Of a DNA stretch of 20,703 nucleotides, positions 13,345-20,703 are shown one piece after another. The translations under genes and the position numbers were made by a program. The DNA comes from Collinsella sp. (GTDB lineage: Bacteria; Actinomycetota; Coriobacteriia; Coriobacteriales; Coriobacteriaceae): positions 1 to 20,703 of the forward strand of contig DXLU01000030.1 of the NCBI GenBank assembly GCA_019414565.1, in the 5' to 3' direction. Below the pieces are notes generated by a model. The model searched no databases. It had not been told where the DNA came from and saw nothing but the letters and a program-made list of their open reading frames with translations. Each line of letters starts with the position of its first letter. Positions within the stretch are counted from its first letter, which is position 1.

Positions 13345-15927
13345 GTGTCTGATCAACAGCAAGAAAACGAAATATCGACGACGCAAGCCGCTCCCGCTGC
13401 ACCGGTTGCGTCGGACCAGGTCGCGGCGCCCGCGCAAGCCTCGGCTCCTGAGACGCCTAAGGCTGCTTCGACGCCTACGCCTGTAGCGGCTGAGAAGGCC
13501 GTGTCTGCAACTGGTGAGGAGGCTGCTCCGGCAAAGCCCAAGCGTACGCGCCGCGCGGCCAAGCCTGCCGATGACGGCGAGGAGGTCACCAAGCCCAAGC
13601 GCCGTACCACGCGCACGACGCGCGCCAAGCGTACCGTTGCAGCTGACTCCTCGGCGCCGATTTCCGATGAGGTCGCGCAGGCACGTGCGTTGGCGCAGAT
13701 TAGCGAGGCTCAGGTGGTGCGCGCCCGCCGTCGTGCTGCCGAGCGTGAGGCCGCGGCTCTGACCGAGCTTGCAGCTCCGTTTGTGCCCGAGACGCCTGCC
13801 GCCACCGAGACCCCTGTCGCCGACCAGCCAACCGAGAAGCCGGTACCGCGCACACGCCGTCGCACGGCTGCTAAGGCCGAGCAGGTTGCCGATCAGGTAA
13901 CCCCCGAGCTCGCTGAGGCTTCGGTCCGTTCCGCGGCAGGGGAGGGCACATCGCCTGTTGAGCCCGCTGCGCCTGTCGAGGCCAGCGAAGTTCCCGTTGT
14001 CGATCCGGCTTTGCGCCCGCACCGTCGCGGTCGCAAGCCCAAGGCTTTCGTCGAGGCCGAGAAGGCCGCAGCCGCAGCCGCCGCCGCTCGGGATGCTGCG
14101 GCGACCGCCGAGCCTGCAACCGCTGCCGACGCGCCCGTCCAGGATGCTACGACTTCCGAGGCCGTTTCTGCCGATGTCGAGCCCGCCGACGTCCGTCCTG
14201 GTCGCAGCCATCGTACTGCTGCTAAGCGCACGTCCAAGGCCAAGGCTGCCAAGAAGGGTGCGTCCGAGGTTTCCGCCGAGACGACCGCCGATGCATCGAC
14301 TGATGCCGCCGAGCCCCAAGACGTCGAACAGTCTGCGTCCGAGAAGCCCAAGCGCGGTCGCAAGAAGTCCGCTAAGGCCAAGGCCGTCGAGCAGCATGCC
14401 GAGGCCGAGCCGCAGGGCGATTCCAATGCCGAGGCCAGCGATGATGCTTCGGCTAACGAAGACGCCTCCGCAACCGATGGCACCGCCCCCGTCGAGACCG
14501 AAGAGAGCGCTCGCCCCAACCGCCGTCAGCACAAGCGCAACGACGAGCGTAATGACCGCAACGAGCGCAAGGACGAGCGTAACAACGATCGCCGCAACCG
14601 TCAGCGCGACCGCAAGCAGCGCAACAAGGAGCGCAATGCCGCTCCCACCGAGCCCACGCTTTCGCGCGAGGAGCTCGCGGCCATGAAGGTCGCCGAGCTG
14701 CGCGAGAAGGCCAAGGAGTTCGAGATTGAGACGACCGGCAAGAAGAAAGCCGAGCTCGTCGAGGAGATCTACGTCACCGCCGCGAAGGCCGAGGGCTTCC
14801 GCGACATCAAGGGCATCCTGCAGATTCGTCCGGACAGCTCCGGTATCATCCATGCCCATGGCTACATGAAGTCCAACGACGACGCCTTCGTGCCCGCCTA
14901 CCTCATCCGCTCCGCGCGTCTGCGCACGGGCGACGTCATCGAGGGCTCGCTTCGTCCTTCGCGCGGCGGCGACAAGCGCGCCGGCCTCGCCAAAATCACG
15001 ACCGTCAACGGTCTAGACCCCGAGCAGATTCGCAACCGCCCCAAGTTCGGTGACCTCACCCCGGTCTATCCCAACGAGCCGCTGCGCATGGAGCATGGCA
15101 AGGATTCCATTACCGGTCGCGCCATCGACATCGTGTCGCCGATCGGCAAGGGTCAGCGTGGCTTGATCGTGTCCCCGCCCAAGGCCGGCAAGACCACAAT
15201 CCTCAAGAAGATCTGCCAGTCTATCTCGATTAACAACCCCGAGGTGCACCTCATCTGCCTGCTCGTCGACGAGCGCCCCGAAGAGGTTACCGATATGCAG
15301 CGTTCCATCAAGGGCGAGGTTGTGGCGTCGACCTTCGATATGCCCGCCGACAACCACACTCGTGTGGCAGAGCTCGTCATCGAGCGCGCCAAGCGCATCG
15401 TGGAGCTGGGCGGCGATGTCGTGGTGGTGCTCGACTCCATCACGCGTCTTGCCCGCGCCTACAACTTGGCGGCGCCCGCCTCAGGCCGCATCCTTTCGGG
15501 CGGCGTCGATTCGGCGGCACTGTATCCGCCCAAGCGCTTCCTGGGCGCAGCCCGAAATATCGAGAACGGTGGCTCGCTCACCATCCTGGCCTCTGCCCTC
15601 ATCGACACCGGCTCCAAGATGGACGAGGTCATCTTCGAGGAGTTCAAGGGCACCGGCAACATGGAGCTCAAGCTCGACCGCGACCTGGCCGACCGCCGCA
15701 TCTTCCCGGCTATCGACCCCGTTGCCTCCGGTACGCGTAACGAGGACCTGTTGGTTGACGAGCAGATGCGTCCGTTTGTCTTTGGCCTGCGTCGCATTCT
15801 TGCCGGCATGAACAACACCGAGCGCGCAGCTGCGTCGTTTATCAAGGGTCTTAAGGGCACCAACACCAACCAGGAGTTCCTGGTGCGTTCGGCCAAAAAG
15901 CACAGCGACTACGAGCAGACGTTCTAG
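13345..15927 (+). CDS. rho: Transcription termination factor Rho with very long N-terminal extension
   Basis: Rho is a hexameric RNA-dependent ATPase that loads on untranslated RNA and terminates transcription. The conserved protein starts only near residue 439 (LSREELAAMKVAELREKA, Rho N-terminal helical domain), then the cold-shock-like RNA-binding domain (from about 487, ILQIRPDSSGII) and the RecA-like ATPase with Walker A PPKAGKTT (611-618), the catalytic LVDERPEEV segment, Walker B VVVVLDSITRLARAYN and GTGNMELKL. The first 435 residues are low complexity: Ala/Pro/Glu/Lys blocks with repeated Lys/Arg-rich patches, then an Asn/Arg/Asp/Lys tract at about 391-432. The total is 860 residues against about 420 in E. 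coli. Actinobacterial Rho proteins commonly carry such insertions. The start is GTG at 13345 with only a weak ribosome site (GAAAG). The gene ends in a terminator at 15965. Confidence 0.96.
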   Translation: MSDQQQENEISTTQAAPAAPVASDQVAAPAQASAPETPKAASTPTPVAAEKAVSATGEEAAPAKPKRTRRAAKPADDGEEVTKPKRRTTRTTRAKRTVAADSSAPISDEVAQARALAQISEAQVVRARRRAAEREAAALTELAAPFVPETPAATETPVADQPTEKPVPRTRRRTAAKAEQVADQVTPELAEASVRSAAGEGTSPVEPAAPVEASEVPVVDPALRPHRRGRKPKAFVEAEKAAAAAAAARDAAATAEPATAADAPVQDATTSEAVSADVEPADVRPGRSHRTAAKRTSKAKAAKKGASEVSAETTADASTDAAEPQDVEQSASEKPKRGRKKSAKAKAVEQHAEAEPQGDSNAEASDDASANEDASATDGTAPVETEESARPNRRQHKRNDERNDRNERKDERNNDRRNRQRDRKQRNKERNAAPTEPTLSREELAAMKVAELREKAKEFEIETTGKKKAELVEEIYVTAAKAEGFRDIKGILQIRPDSSGIIHAHGYMKSNDDAFVPAYLIRSARLRTGDVIEGSLRPSRGGDKRAGLAKITTVNGLDPEQIRNRPKFGDLTPVYPNEPLRMEHGKDSITGRAIDIVSPIGKGQRGLIVSPPKAGKTTILKKICQSISINNPEVHLICLLVDERPEEVTDMQRSIKGEVVASTFDMPADNHTRVAELVIERAKRIVELGGDVVVVLDSITRLARAYNLAAPASGRILSGGVDSAALYPPKRFLGAARNIENGGSLTILASALIDTGSKMDEVIFEEFKGTGNMELKLDRDLADRRIFPAIDPVASGTRNEDLLVDEQMRPFVFGLRRILAGMNNTERAAASFIKGLKGTNTNQEFLVRSAKKHSDYEQTF

Positions 15928-15964
15928 GTTGTCATCCACACGCAGCGATAGTCATCAATGCAAT

Positions 15965-15996
15965 AAAGGGTCGGGGCTTTGAGCCTCGGCCCTTTT
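15965..15996 (+). terminator. Intrinsic terminator of rho
   Basis: AAAGGGTCGGGGCT (15965-15978) pairs with 15982-15995 in a 14-bp stem with two G-U pairs that favour the plus strand, loop TTG, then a T run ending at 15996. Confidence 0.88.
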
Positions 15997-16075
15997 CTAT
16001 ATCGCCGCTCCGCGCTTATTTTTGACCATAAGACTGGCAAGCAGCAGGTTTCCCGTTTCAATCCGACATCGTCGC

Positions 16076-16104
16076 TTGCAATCGACAGGGCGGTTTCGCA
16101 TAAT
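16076..16104 (+). promoter_or_regulatory. Promoter of the two-TM protein/VanZ operon
   Basis: TTGCAA (16076-16081), a 17-base spacer and CATAAT (16099-16104) form a good housekeeping promoter. Transcription would start near 16111, leaving a leader of about 130 nt. Confidence 0.6.
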
Positions 16105-16132
16105 AGCTTTTAAGCTTCGCGACGGATAACGC

Positions 16133-16183
16133 AGATGAAACGAACCATATACCGTTGCTTTGGGGCATAGCCCCGCTTCATCT
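16133..16183 (+). promoter_or_regulatory. Nested hairpin in the leader of the two-TM protein gene
   Basis: AGATGAA (16133-16139) pairs with TTCATCT (16177-16183), enclosing a tight hairpin GGGGC-ATA-GCCCC (16162-16174). It lies in the 130-nt leader, about 57 bases before the start codon. I do not recognise a known riboswitch. It could be an attenuator or a structured leader. Confidence 0.4.
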
Positions 16184-16240
16184 TCTCTCGCGCAGCCAAC
16201 TGAATGATGCGATTTGGGTGCTGGAAGATGGGGAGAGCTC

Positions 16241-17641
16241 ATGGCTTCTTCTGATGCAACACAACGAGCAGTCCTTGCCGGACTTTCGTGCGGGATCGGC
16301 CTTGCCGCTCCCGTGGTTATGTATGCCGCGACGCTGCCGTTTTCGTCTGTGAACGAGACGGTCGTGGCGGGTGCGGTTCCCTTCGCCGTGGGCGCGGTGG
16401 CGGGCGTGGGCATCTATGCCGCCTCGCTGGGTATCTCCGAGTATCGTGCGCAGCGTGAAGAGCGTCTGTTCCAGCCCGATGCCATGGGCGGTGCCGCCAA
16501 TCTCGATCAGCATCAAAGCGAGTTCAAGACCGCCTCGATTTCAGCTCAGCAGCAGGATGCGACTCCTTACGCTGCGGCTTCTGATTCTCAGGCTCAGGCG
16601 GAGCAGTCTACCTCGGCATTCCTTTCCGGCCTGACTGGTGCGTTCCAGCGCCGTCATGCCGATGATGGTGTCCCTACCATCGCTCGAGCCGCAGATGCTA
16701 TGGACGAGGACGAGGCCTGGTCCATGATCGACAGTATGCTCGACGACGATTCGCCGGTGAGCTGCGACCCTGCACACTCGCGCGACGTCTATCAAGTCGC
16801 TATCGACGAGCTCACCAACGGCGGGCAGACCGGCTCCTTCAATCGCGACGACATCGCCGCCGCGGCACGCGCCGTGTCTGGCTCCCAGGCCGCCCCTGCG
16901 GGCAGCACGGCGGCTTTCGTGGCACTCGTCGCCAACGCGGCAGCCAATAACGCCTACAGCGCTACTTCGGCGGACGTGGACGCTTCTGCCGACAATTCGT
17001 ACGTTGATGAAGCCATGGCCGCGGACGAGGAGGCCGTTGCCGCCCGCCGTGCCGCCGAAAGCTCGCTTTGGGGCGCTCCTGCCCAGCAGCAGGCGGCCGA
17101 GGCAGCGCCGTACAATGCAAACCTCGCCAGCATGCCTATCATCTCCGGTGCCGCAGACATCGATCTCGATGACCTCGATGAGCCTGCAGCCATCACCGCA
17201 TCGATTGATGCCCAAGATCGCATCGACACCGGCGACCTTCCGGACGCCTCGCTCGAGGTTGATGTCCCCATGGCCGATTACTCGGGCCACGAGGACATGT
17301 GGGCCGCCGCCACCGCGATTCTGGATGAGATTGACGAGCCCGCTCCTGTTGCGGCCCCCGCTCCCGTCGCTGCCCCTCAGCCTGCTGCCCCCGTCTATGT
17401 CGGCCGTCACAGCGCTGTGTTCCCCGAGGATACCGCCCGTATCTCGCGCGAGAGCATCGAGCGAGCCGAGGCTATTGCCGCCGGCATTATGGAAAATCGT
17501 CGTCACGAGCGCGTCAATCAGATCCTCGAGGAAGAGATCGAGCGCCTGCAGTCCTCTACCGCCAAGCGTACGGGCCGTGCCTATCTGAGCGTTATCGAGG
17601 GCGGTACCGCCAGCTTCGCGCCGCTCCGCGCGGAGGCATAA
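16241..17641 (+). CDS. Two-TM protein with long acidic low-complexity cytoplasmic region (unknown function)
   Basis: I do not recognise a family. The 466-residue protein begins with two hydrophobic helices (about 11-34 and 41-65), probably a hairpin with both termini in the cytoplasm, since a positively charged stretch (EYRAQREER) follows TM2. The remainder is Ala/Asp/Glu/Pro-rich and probably disordered. A short motif occurs twice: Trp160 and Trp354 each sit two to three residues after an Asp/Glu pair and are followed seven residues later by Leu-Asp and acidic residues (EDEAW...MLDDD and HEDMW...ILDEID). A third, Trp-less acidic patch (DIDLDDLDEP) lies between. The C-terminus (about 400-450) is a charged helix (RESIERAEAIAAGIMENRR), possibly coiled coil. 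The ATG at 16241 has GGGGAG upstream. It is followed 7 bases later by a VanZ-family gene and very likely cotranscribed. Confidence 0.85.
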   Translation: MASSDATQRAVLAGLSCGIGLAAPVVMYAATLPFSSVNETVVAGAVPFAVGAVAGVGIYAASLGISEYRAQREERLFQPDAMGGAANLDQHQSEFKTASISAQQQDATPYAAASDSQAQAEQSTSAFLSGLTGAFQRRHADDGVPTIARAADAMDEDEAWSMIDSMLDDDSPVSCDPAHSRDVYQVAIDELTNGGQTGSFNRDDIAAAARAVSGSQAAPAGSTAAFVALVANAAANNAYSATSADVDASADNSYVDEAMAADEEAVAARRAAESSLWGAPAQQQAAEAAPYNANLASMPIISGAADIDLDDLDEPAAITASIDAQDRIDTGDLPDASLEVDVPMADYSGHEDMWAAATAILDEIDEPAPVAAPAPVAAPQPAAPVYVGRHSAVFPEDTARISRESIERAEAIAAGIMENRRHERVNQILEEEIERLQSSTAKRTGRAYLSVIEGGTASFAPLRAEA

Positions 17642-17648
17642 CTTCTGC

Positions 17649-18098
17649 ATGGTTAAGATCAATCGAAACTGGGCGGTCGTGACCTGCCTGATGGCGCTCT
17701 TGATCTGGGGCAATTCGCTGGTTTCCGGCTCGGGGTCGGGCTCGCTGAGCCTAACGGTCATGGAAGCTATCCGCGGTTTCCTGCACGGCGTGGGACTTCC
17801 ATATGAATGGGTGACCAACTTTGTTGTTCGCAAGTGCGCGCATTTTACCGAGTATATGGTGCTCGGCATCCTGGCAACGCATGCGTTTGATTTTGAGGGC
17901 CGGCGCACTTTTGACGTGCTGCTGCCCACGGCGGTGTTCCTGCTGCTAATTCCCTCGATCGACGAGACGATTCAACTCTTTGTGCCGGGTCGCGCCGGCA
18001 TGATCACCGATGTGATGATCGACTGCTGTGGAGCGGCAACGGGCGTTGTGCTCCGATATCTCTTACGGTCGCTGATGTGCGCCAAAAAGGCCGCCTAG
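17649..18098 (+). CDS. VanZ-family membrane protein
   Basis: The 149-residue protein has four hydrophobic segments and the VanZ-like hallmarks: RKCAHFTEYMVLGIL after the second segment (conserved Lys-x-x-His-x-x-x-Tyr type pattern) and DETIQLFVPGRAGMITDVMIDCCGAATG near the end. VanZ confers low-level teicoplanin resistance in enterococci by an unclear mechanism, but the wider family is common in genomes without vancomycin clusters and its role is unknown, so this is not evidence of resistance. The ATG at 17649 follows the upstream stop by 7 bases; the GGAGG at 17632-17636 is within the upstream gene, 12 bases away. The stop codon lies inside the terminator stem. Confidence 0.85.
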   Translation: MVKINRNWAVVTCLMALLIWGNSLVSGSGSGSLSLTVMEAIRGFLHGVGLPYEWVTNFVVRKCAHFTEYMVLGILATHAFDFEGRRTFDVLLPTAVFLLLIPSIDETIQLFVPGRAGMITDVMIDCCGAATGVVLRYLLRSLMCAKKAA

Positions 18099-18130
18099 GA
18101 CGTATTGTTTGGTCCTAGGCGGCCTTTTTT
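18084..18130. terminator. Bidirectional terminator of the VanZ gene
   Basis: AAAAAGGCCGCCTAGGAC (18084-18101) pairs with 18112-18129 (18 bp; the T run reaches 18130). It ends in six T on the plus strand and five T on the minus strand, so it can stop both the VanZ transcript and the convergent sugar-kinase transcript. Confidence 0.92.
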
Positions 18131-18212
18131 ATTTGAGGGCTTATATGAGGCGTGGTGGCGTCGTTTCGTAGGTCGGATTTGCCGGGCGCGCCACGCCCTG
18201 TGGGTGCATCTG

Positions 18213-19100
18213 CTACTGAAGCGCCTGTGCGCCCAGGGCCAGGCAGCCCATAATGCCCTGCTTGCCCTCGAGGCTGTTGTTGACGATGTAGGTATCGATG
18301 TCGTTGACCTCGGGCGCGACGATATAGCCGTTGAGCATTTCGGCGCACTTCTTGCGCGCGAGCGGCACGATGGGGGTGTGGTCGGCCACGCCGCCGCCGA
18401 TGATGATCTTTTGCGGCGCGTAGCACAGCGTGTAGGTCATGAGCGCCTGTGCCAGATAGCCGGCGAGCAGGTCCATGGCCTCCGAGTCATCGGCCATGTC
18501 TCCGGCGCTCTTGCCATCCCAGCGCTTTCTAACGCCGGGGCCGGCGATGAGGCCCTCGAGGCAGTTGTCGTGGAAGGGGCAGGCGCTGTGCTCGCCAATG
18601 GTGTCGCGCGGGTCGCGCGTGACCAGGATGTGACCGGCCTCGGGATGCATCATGCCGTGCACGAGCTTACCGCCCGAGAGCACGCCAGCGCCCACGCCGG
18701 TACCGATGGTCAGATACACCACGTCCGTGAGGCCCTGGGCGCAACCAAAGGTGACCTCGCCCAGGCAGGCGACGTTGACGTCGGTGTCGTAGCCGCAGGG
18801 AATATTGAGCTCGTTTTGGATGGTGCCCAGCAGGTCAAAGTAGCGCCATGCCGTTTTGGGCGTCTCCAGGATCTTGCCGTATTGGGGCGAGGCGGGGTTG
18901 ACTGCGGTGGGGCCAAAGGCGCCGATGCCCAGCGCGGCGATGCCCTTGTTCGCAAACCATGCGTTGACGGCCTCGACGGTCTCCTGCGGGGTCGTGGTCG
19001 CGATCTGCTCGCACTCCAGGACCATACCGTCTGCATAGCCCGTGGCGCAGACCATCTTGGTGCCGCCGGCCTCGAGCGCTCCGATAAGCTGCTCTGCCAT
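18213..19100 (-). CDS. ROK-family sugar kinase, fructokinase-like
   Basis: The 295-residue protein phosphorylates a hexose with ATP; fructose is the best guess. It has the ROK phosphate-binding start (GALEAGGTKMVC, 7-18), the catalytic Asp107 in DTDVNVACLGE, the second ATP motif LTIGTGVGAGVLSGG (130-144), and the ROK zinc site His157 (HPEAGH), Cys174, His177 and Cys180 (CPFHDNCLEG). The starting GALEAGGTK and the CPxHxxCLEGLIAGP form are like the GmuE/YdhR-type fructokinases rather than glucokinases or NagC repressors. There is no DNA-binding N-terminus. The ATG at 19100 has GAGAGGAA upstream. It has its own -10 box (TATACT) and lies behind the aminotransferase terminator. No transporter gene is adjacent to indicate the substrate. 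Confidence 0.88.
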   Translation of the reverse strand: MAEQLIGALEAGGTKMVCATGYADGMVLECEQIATTTPQETVEAVNAWFANKGIAALGIGAFGPTAVNPASPQYGKILETPKTAWRYFDLLGTIQNELNIPCGYDTDVNVACLGEVTFGCAQGLTDVVYLTIGTGVGAGVLSGGKLVHGMMHPEAGHILVTRDPRDTIGEHSACPFHDNCLEGLIAGPGVRKRWDGKSAGDMADDSEAMDLLAGYLAQALMTYTLCYAPQKIIIGGGVADHTPIVPLARKKCAEMLNGYIVAPEVNDIDTYIVNNSLEGKQGIMGCLALGAQALQ

Positions 19101-19136
19101 AGTATTCCTCTCTGGGACGAGTTGCTCCGTGACTAA

Positions 19137-19142
19137 AGTATA
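19137..19142 (-). promoter_or_regulatory. -10 box of the sugar-kinase gene
   Basis: TATACT on the minus strand (19142-19137) lies about 40 bases before the ATG. No good -35 hexamer is seen at 16-18 bases, but an AT-rich tract (19151-19160) precedes it. Confidence 0.35.
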
Positions 19143-19169
19143 GCGCTCAAAAAAATAAATGAGGTCGCT

Positions 19170-19211
19170 ATAAAAAGAAACCTCGTGGCCCAACGGGTTC
19201 ACGAGGTTTCT
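19170..19211 (-). terminator. Intrinsic terminator of the aminotransferase gene
   Basis: On the minus strand AGAAACCTCGTG (19211-19200) pairs perfectly with 19187-19176 and is followed by TTTTATAG. It separates the aminotransferase from the sugar-kinase gene. Confidence 0.88.
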
Positions 19212-19237
19212 ATAGTGCCTTTAGTTACTGACCGTCC

Positions 19238-20419
19238 TTACCCGCGCGGTTCGATTTTATCACGCAGAGACTTGAGGTTCTCCAGTGCCGCGTTAAGCGT
19301 CTCGTCTCGTTTGGCAAAGTGGAAACGAATCAGATGGTTGACGGGCTCGCGGAAGAAGCTCGAGCCGGGCACGGCGCCCACGCCCACCTTGGAGGCCAAA
19401 TCCTCGCAGAAGTCGAGGTCGCTGTTATAGCCAAACTCCGAGATATCCATCATCACGTAGTAGGCGCCCTGCGGCACGTTGTGCGTGAGTCCGATGCTGT
19501 CGAGTCCCTGACAGAATAGGTCGCGCTTGGCGGTGTAGAGGTCGAGGACCTCCTGGTAATAGCTGTCGTCGAAGTTGAGGGCGGTGACGACGGCCTCTTG
19601 CAGGGGAGCGGCGGCGCCCACGGTGAGGAAGTCGTGAACCTTTTTGATGCGCTCGGTGATTTCGGCAGGAGCGATGGTGTAGCCCAGGCGCCAGCCGGTG
19701 ATGGAGTAGGTCTTGGATAGCGAGCTGCAGCTGATGGTGCGCTCAAACATGCCGGGCAGCGTGGCCATGTACACGTGCTCGTGGGGCGCGTAGACGATGT
19801 GCTCGTAGACCTCGTCGGTGATGCAGTAGGCGTCATACTTTTTGCACAGGTCGGCGATAAGGGTGAGCTCCTCGCGGGTAAAGACCTTGCCGCAGGGGTT
19901 GGACGGGTTGCATAGAACGATCGCCTTGGGATCGTTGTCGCGGAAGGCCGCCTCCAGGACCTCACGGTCAAAGTCAAAGGTGGGCGGGTTGAGCGGCACG
20001 TAGATAGGCTCCGCACCCGAAAGGATCGTGTCGGCGCCGTAGTTCTCGTAGAATGGCGAGAAGATGACGACCTTGTCGCCGGGGTTCGTGACCGTCATCA
20101 TGGCGGCCATCATGGCCTCGGTGGAGCCGCAGGTGACCACGATGTTCTCGTTGGGGTTGATCGGCATGCCCATAAAGTGCTCCTGCTTGGCGGCAAGCGC
20201 CTCGCGCATGGCCTGGGAGCCCCAGGTGATGGAGTACTGGTGGTAAAGCGGCTTGGGGTCGGTGGCAATGGTGCTGAGGCTATCGAGCAGCTGCGCCGGG
20301 GGATCGAAATCGGGGAAGCCCTGCGACAGGTTGACGGCACCATACTTGTTGGAGATGCGCGTCATGCGGCGGATGACCGAATCGGTAAACGCCGCCGTGC
20401 GGTTGGAGAGTTCTTTCAT
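19238..20419 (-). CDS. Class I/II PLP-dependent aminotransferase
   Basis: The 393-residue cytoplasmic enzyme belongs to fold type I aminotransferases. Seen in order: AVNLSQGFPDFDPP (28-41), the cofactor-phosphate-region GSTEAMMA (98-105), NPSNPCGKVF (171-180), ITDEVYEH with Asp202 (pyridine nitrogen), SLSKTYSITGWRLGY with the Schiff-base Lys236 and Arg244, and a C-terminal IRFHFAK with the carboxylate-binding Arg. The QGFPDF start and the NPxNPxGKVF form resemble kynurenine/glutamine/methionine aminotransferases (YbdL or KAT type). The natural substrate cannot be told; methionine or an aromatic amino acid are candidates. The ATG at 20419 has AAGGA 5 bases upstream. A longer frame runs to 20575 but overlaps the tRNA promoter. 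Confidence 0.9.
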   Translation of the reverse strand: MKELSNRTAAFTDSVIRRMTRISNKYGAVNLSQGFPDFDPPAQLLDSLSTIATDPKPLYHQYSITWGSQAMREALAAKQEHFMGMPINPNENIVVTCGSTEAMMAAMMTVTNPGDKVVIFSPFYENYGADTILSGAEPIYVPLNPPTFDFDREVLEAAFRDNDPKAIVLCNPSNPCGKVFTREELTLIADLCKKYDAYCITDEVYEHIVYAPHEHVYMATLPGMFERTISCSSLSKTYSITGWRLGYTIAPAEITERIKKVHDFLTVGAAAPLQEAVVTALNFDDSYYQEVLDLYTAKRDLFCQGLDSIGLTHNVPQGAYYVMMDISEFGYNSDLDFCEDLASKVGVGAVPGSSFFREPVNHLIRFHFAKRDETLNAALENLKSLRDKIEPRG

Positions 20420-20501
20420 GCCTATCCTTTCGAGCATTGGGTGGAGCAAGTTTACTCCTATGGAACCGGTGGGATTTGCTCGAAACGGGCTCGAAAAACT
20501 C

Positions 20502-20520
20502 TTTTCAAAATTCTTGAAAA
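20502..20520. promoter_or_regulatory. Short palindrome TTTTCAA-N5-TTGAAAA
   Basis: A perfect 7-bp inverted repeat (20502-20508 with 20514-20520) lies in the gap between the divergent aminotransferase gene and the tRNA-His promoter. It has the size of an operator half-site pair; no regulator is known. Confidence 0.3.
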
Positions 20521-20527
20521 TTGGGGC

Positions 20528-20556
20528 TTGCATCGCGTGGCGTTCCTTGCAATAAT
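20528..20556 (+). promoter_or_regulatory. Promoter of the tRNA-His cluster
   Basis: TTGCAT (20528-20533), a 17-base spacer and AATAAT (20551-20556) lie about 27 bases before the tRNA, which gives a short 5' leader. Confidence 0.65.
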
Positions 20557-20582
20557 AGTCGAGCGCGAAGCGCACAGGACAC

Positions 20583-20660
20583 GGTGGGTGTAGCTCAGTT
20601 GGCTAGAGCGACGGGTTGTGGTCCCGTAGGTCGAGGGTTCGAGTCCCTTTACCCACCCCA
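20583..20660 (+). tRNA. tRNA-His (anticodon GTG), CCA encoded
   Basis: The cloverleaf has acceptor GTGGGTG with TACCCAC, D arm GCTC/GAGC, anticodon stem ACGGG/CCCGT around TTGTGGT (anticodon GTG) and T arm GAGGG/CCCTT. A G precedes the acceptor (20583) and the discriminator is C (20657), giving the G(-1)-C73 pair that identifies tRNA-His. CCA is encoded at 20658-20660. Confidence 0.95.
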
Positions 20661-20682
20661 GTTCTTGCTTCGTGTCGATATC

Positions 20683-20703
20683 GGGTCGTTAGCTCAGTTG
20701 GTA
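20683..20703 (+). tRNA. Partial tRNA, probably tRNA-Lys, cut by window edge
   Basis: The last 21 bases (GGGTCGTTAGCTCAGTTGGTA) are the acceptor 5' strand and D arm of a tRNA starting 22 bases after tRNA-His. The sequence is the common start of bacterial tRNA-Lys. The anticodon is outside the window, so identity is a guess. Confidence 0.8.

Noticed and set aside
13237..14859. Minus-strand frame of 540 codons, Gly/Leu/Arg-rich, opposite the Rho extension
   Set aside because: An antisense product of Ala/Pro/Arg-rich coding sequence; the plus-strand frame continues into undisputed Rho domains.
17649..18098. VanZ as a sign of glycopeptide resistance
   Set aside because: No vanA/B-type ligase, vanH, vanX or vanRS is nearby; VanZ-like proteins are common in susceptible bacteria.
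1..20703. CRISPR array, prophage, IS element or defence island
   Set aside because: No regularly spaced direct repeats, integrase, transposase, nuclease or phage gene was found; all long genes are housekeeping or unknown non-mobile ones.

Overview
The window looks like core chromosome of a high-GC Gram-positive gut actinobacterium of class Coriobacteriia, most likely Collinsella or a close relative. This is an inference from gene content: a Rho factor with a very long Ala/Pro- then Arg/Asn-rich N-terminal extension, a CarD-type regulator, nicotinate salvage by PncB, GC-rich codons, and short palindromes with a GGGGAC core between genes. No database search was possible. There is no phage, transposase, CRISPR array or restriction/defence cassette.

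Layout, left to right. At 1-1308 (minus) lie the edge of an unidentified gene and a WecA/TagO-type membrane sugar-phosphate transferase that starts wall or surface polymer synthesis on undecaprenyl phosphate. The gap at 1510-1690 encodes a probable 6S-like RNA on the minus strand, with a 12-bp closing stem, internal hairpins, a U-rich 3' end and its own promoter. Then on the plus strand come a PflX-like radical SAM protein (1834-2772), tRNA-Ala(CGC) with promoter and terminator, a small coiled-coil protein with a C-terminal membrane anchor (3061-3519), pncB (3604-5109) and proB (5213-6340). A proline-iminopeptidase-like hydrolase on the minus strand (6539-7957) separates proB from proA (8070-9356), so the first two steps of proline synthesis flank an enzyme that may release proline from peptides. 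Two minus-strand genes follow, an HD-domain hydrolase and a CarD-family regulator, each ending in an almost identical GGGGAC-core hairpin.

The right half holds argS (10961-12814), a 150-bp inverted-repeat element, a structured leader and rho (13345-15927). These are followed by an operon of a two-TM acidic low-complexity protein and a VanZ-family protein (16241-18098), and a bidirectional terminator. Two minus-strand metabolic genes come next (ROK sugar kinase, class I aminotransferase), then a tRNA cluster starting with tRNA-His and cut off inside a probable tRNA-Lys.

Most genes are housekeeping. The less explained material is non-coding: the 6S-like RNA, a 98-nt nested hairpin after proB, the 150-bp inverted repeat before rho, the GGGGAC palindromes, a cluster of ATGCA-type sites between carD and argS, and folded leaders of rho and of the membrane protein gene. 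Among proteins, the 435-residue disordered extension of Rho and the repeated Trp-Leu-Asp motif of the two-TM protein stand out.
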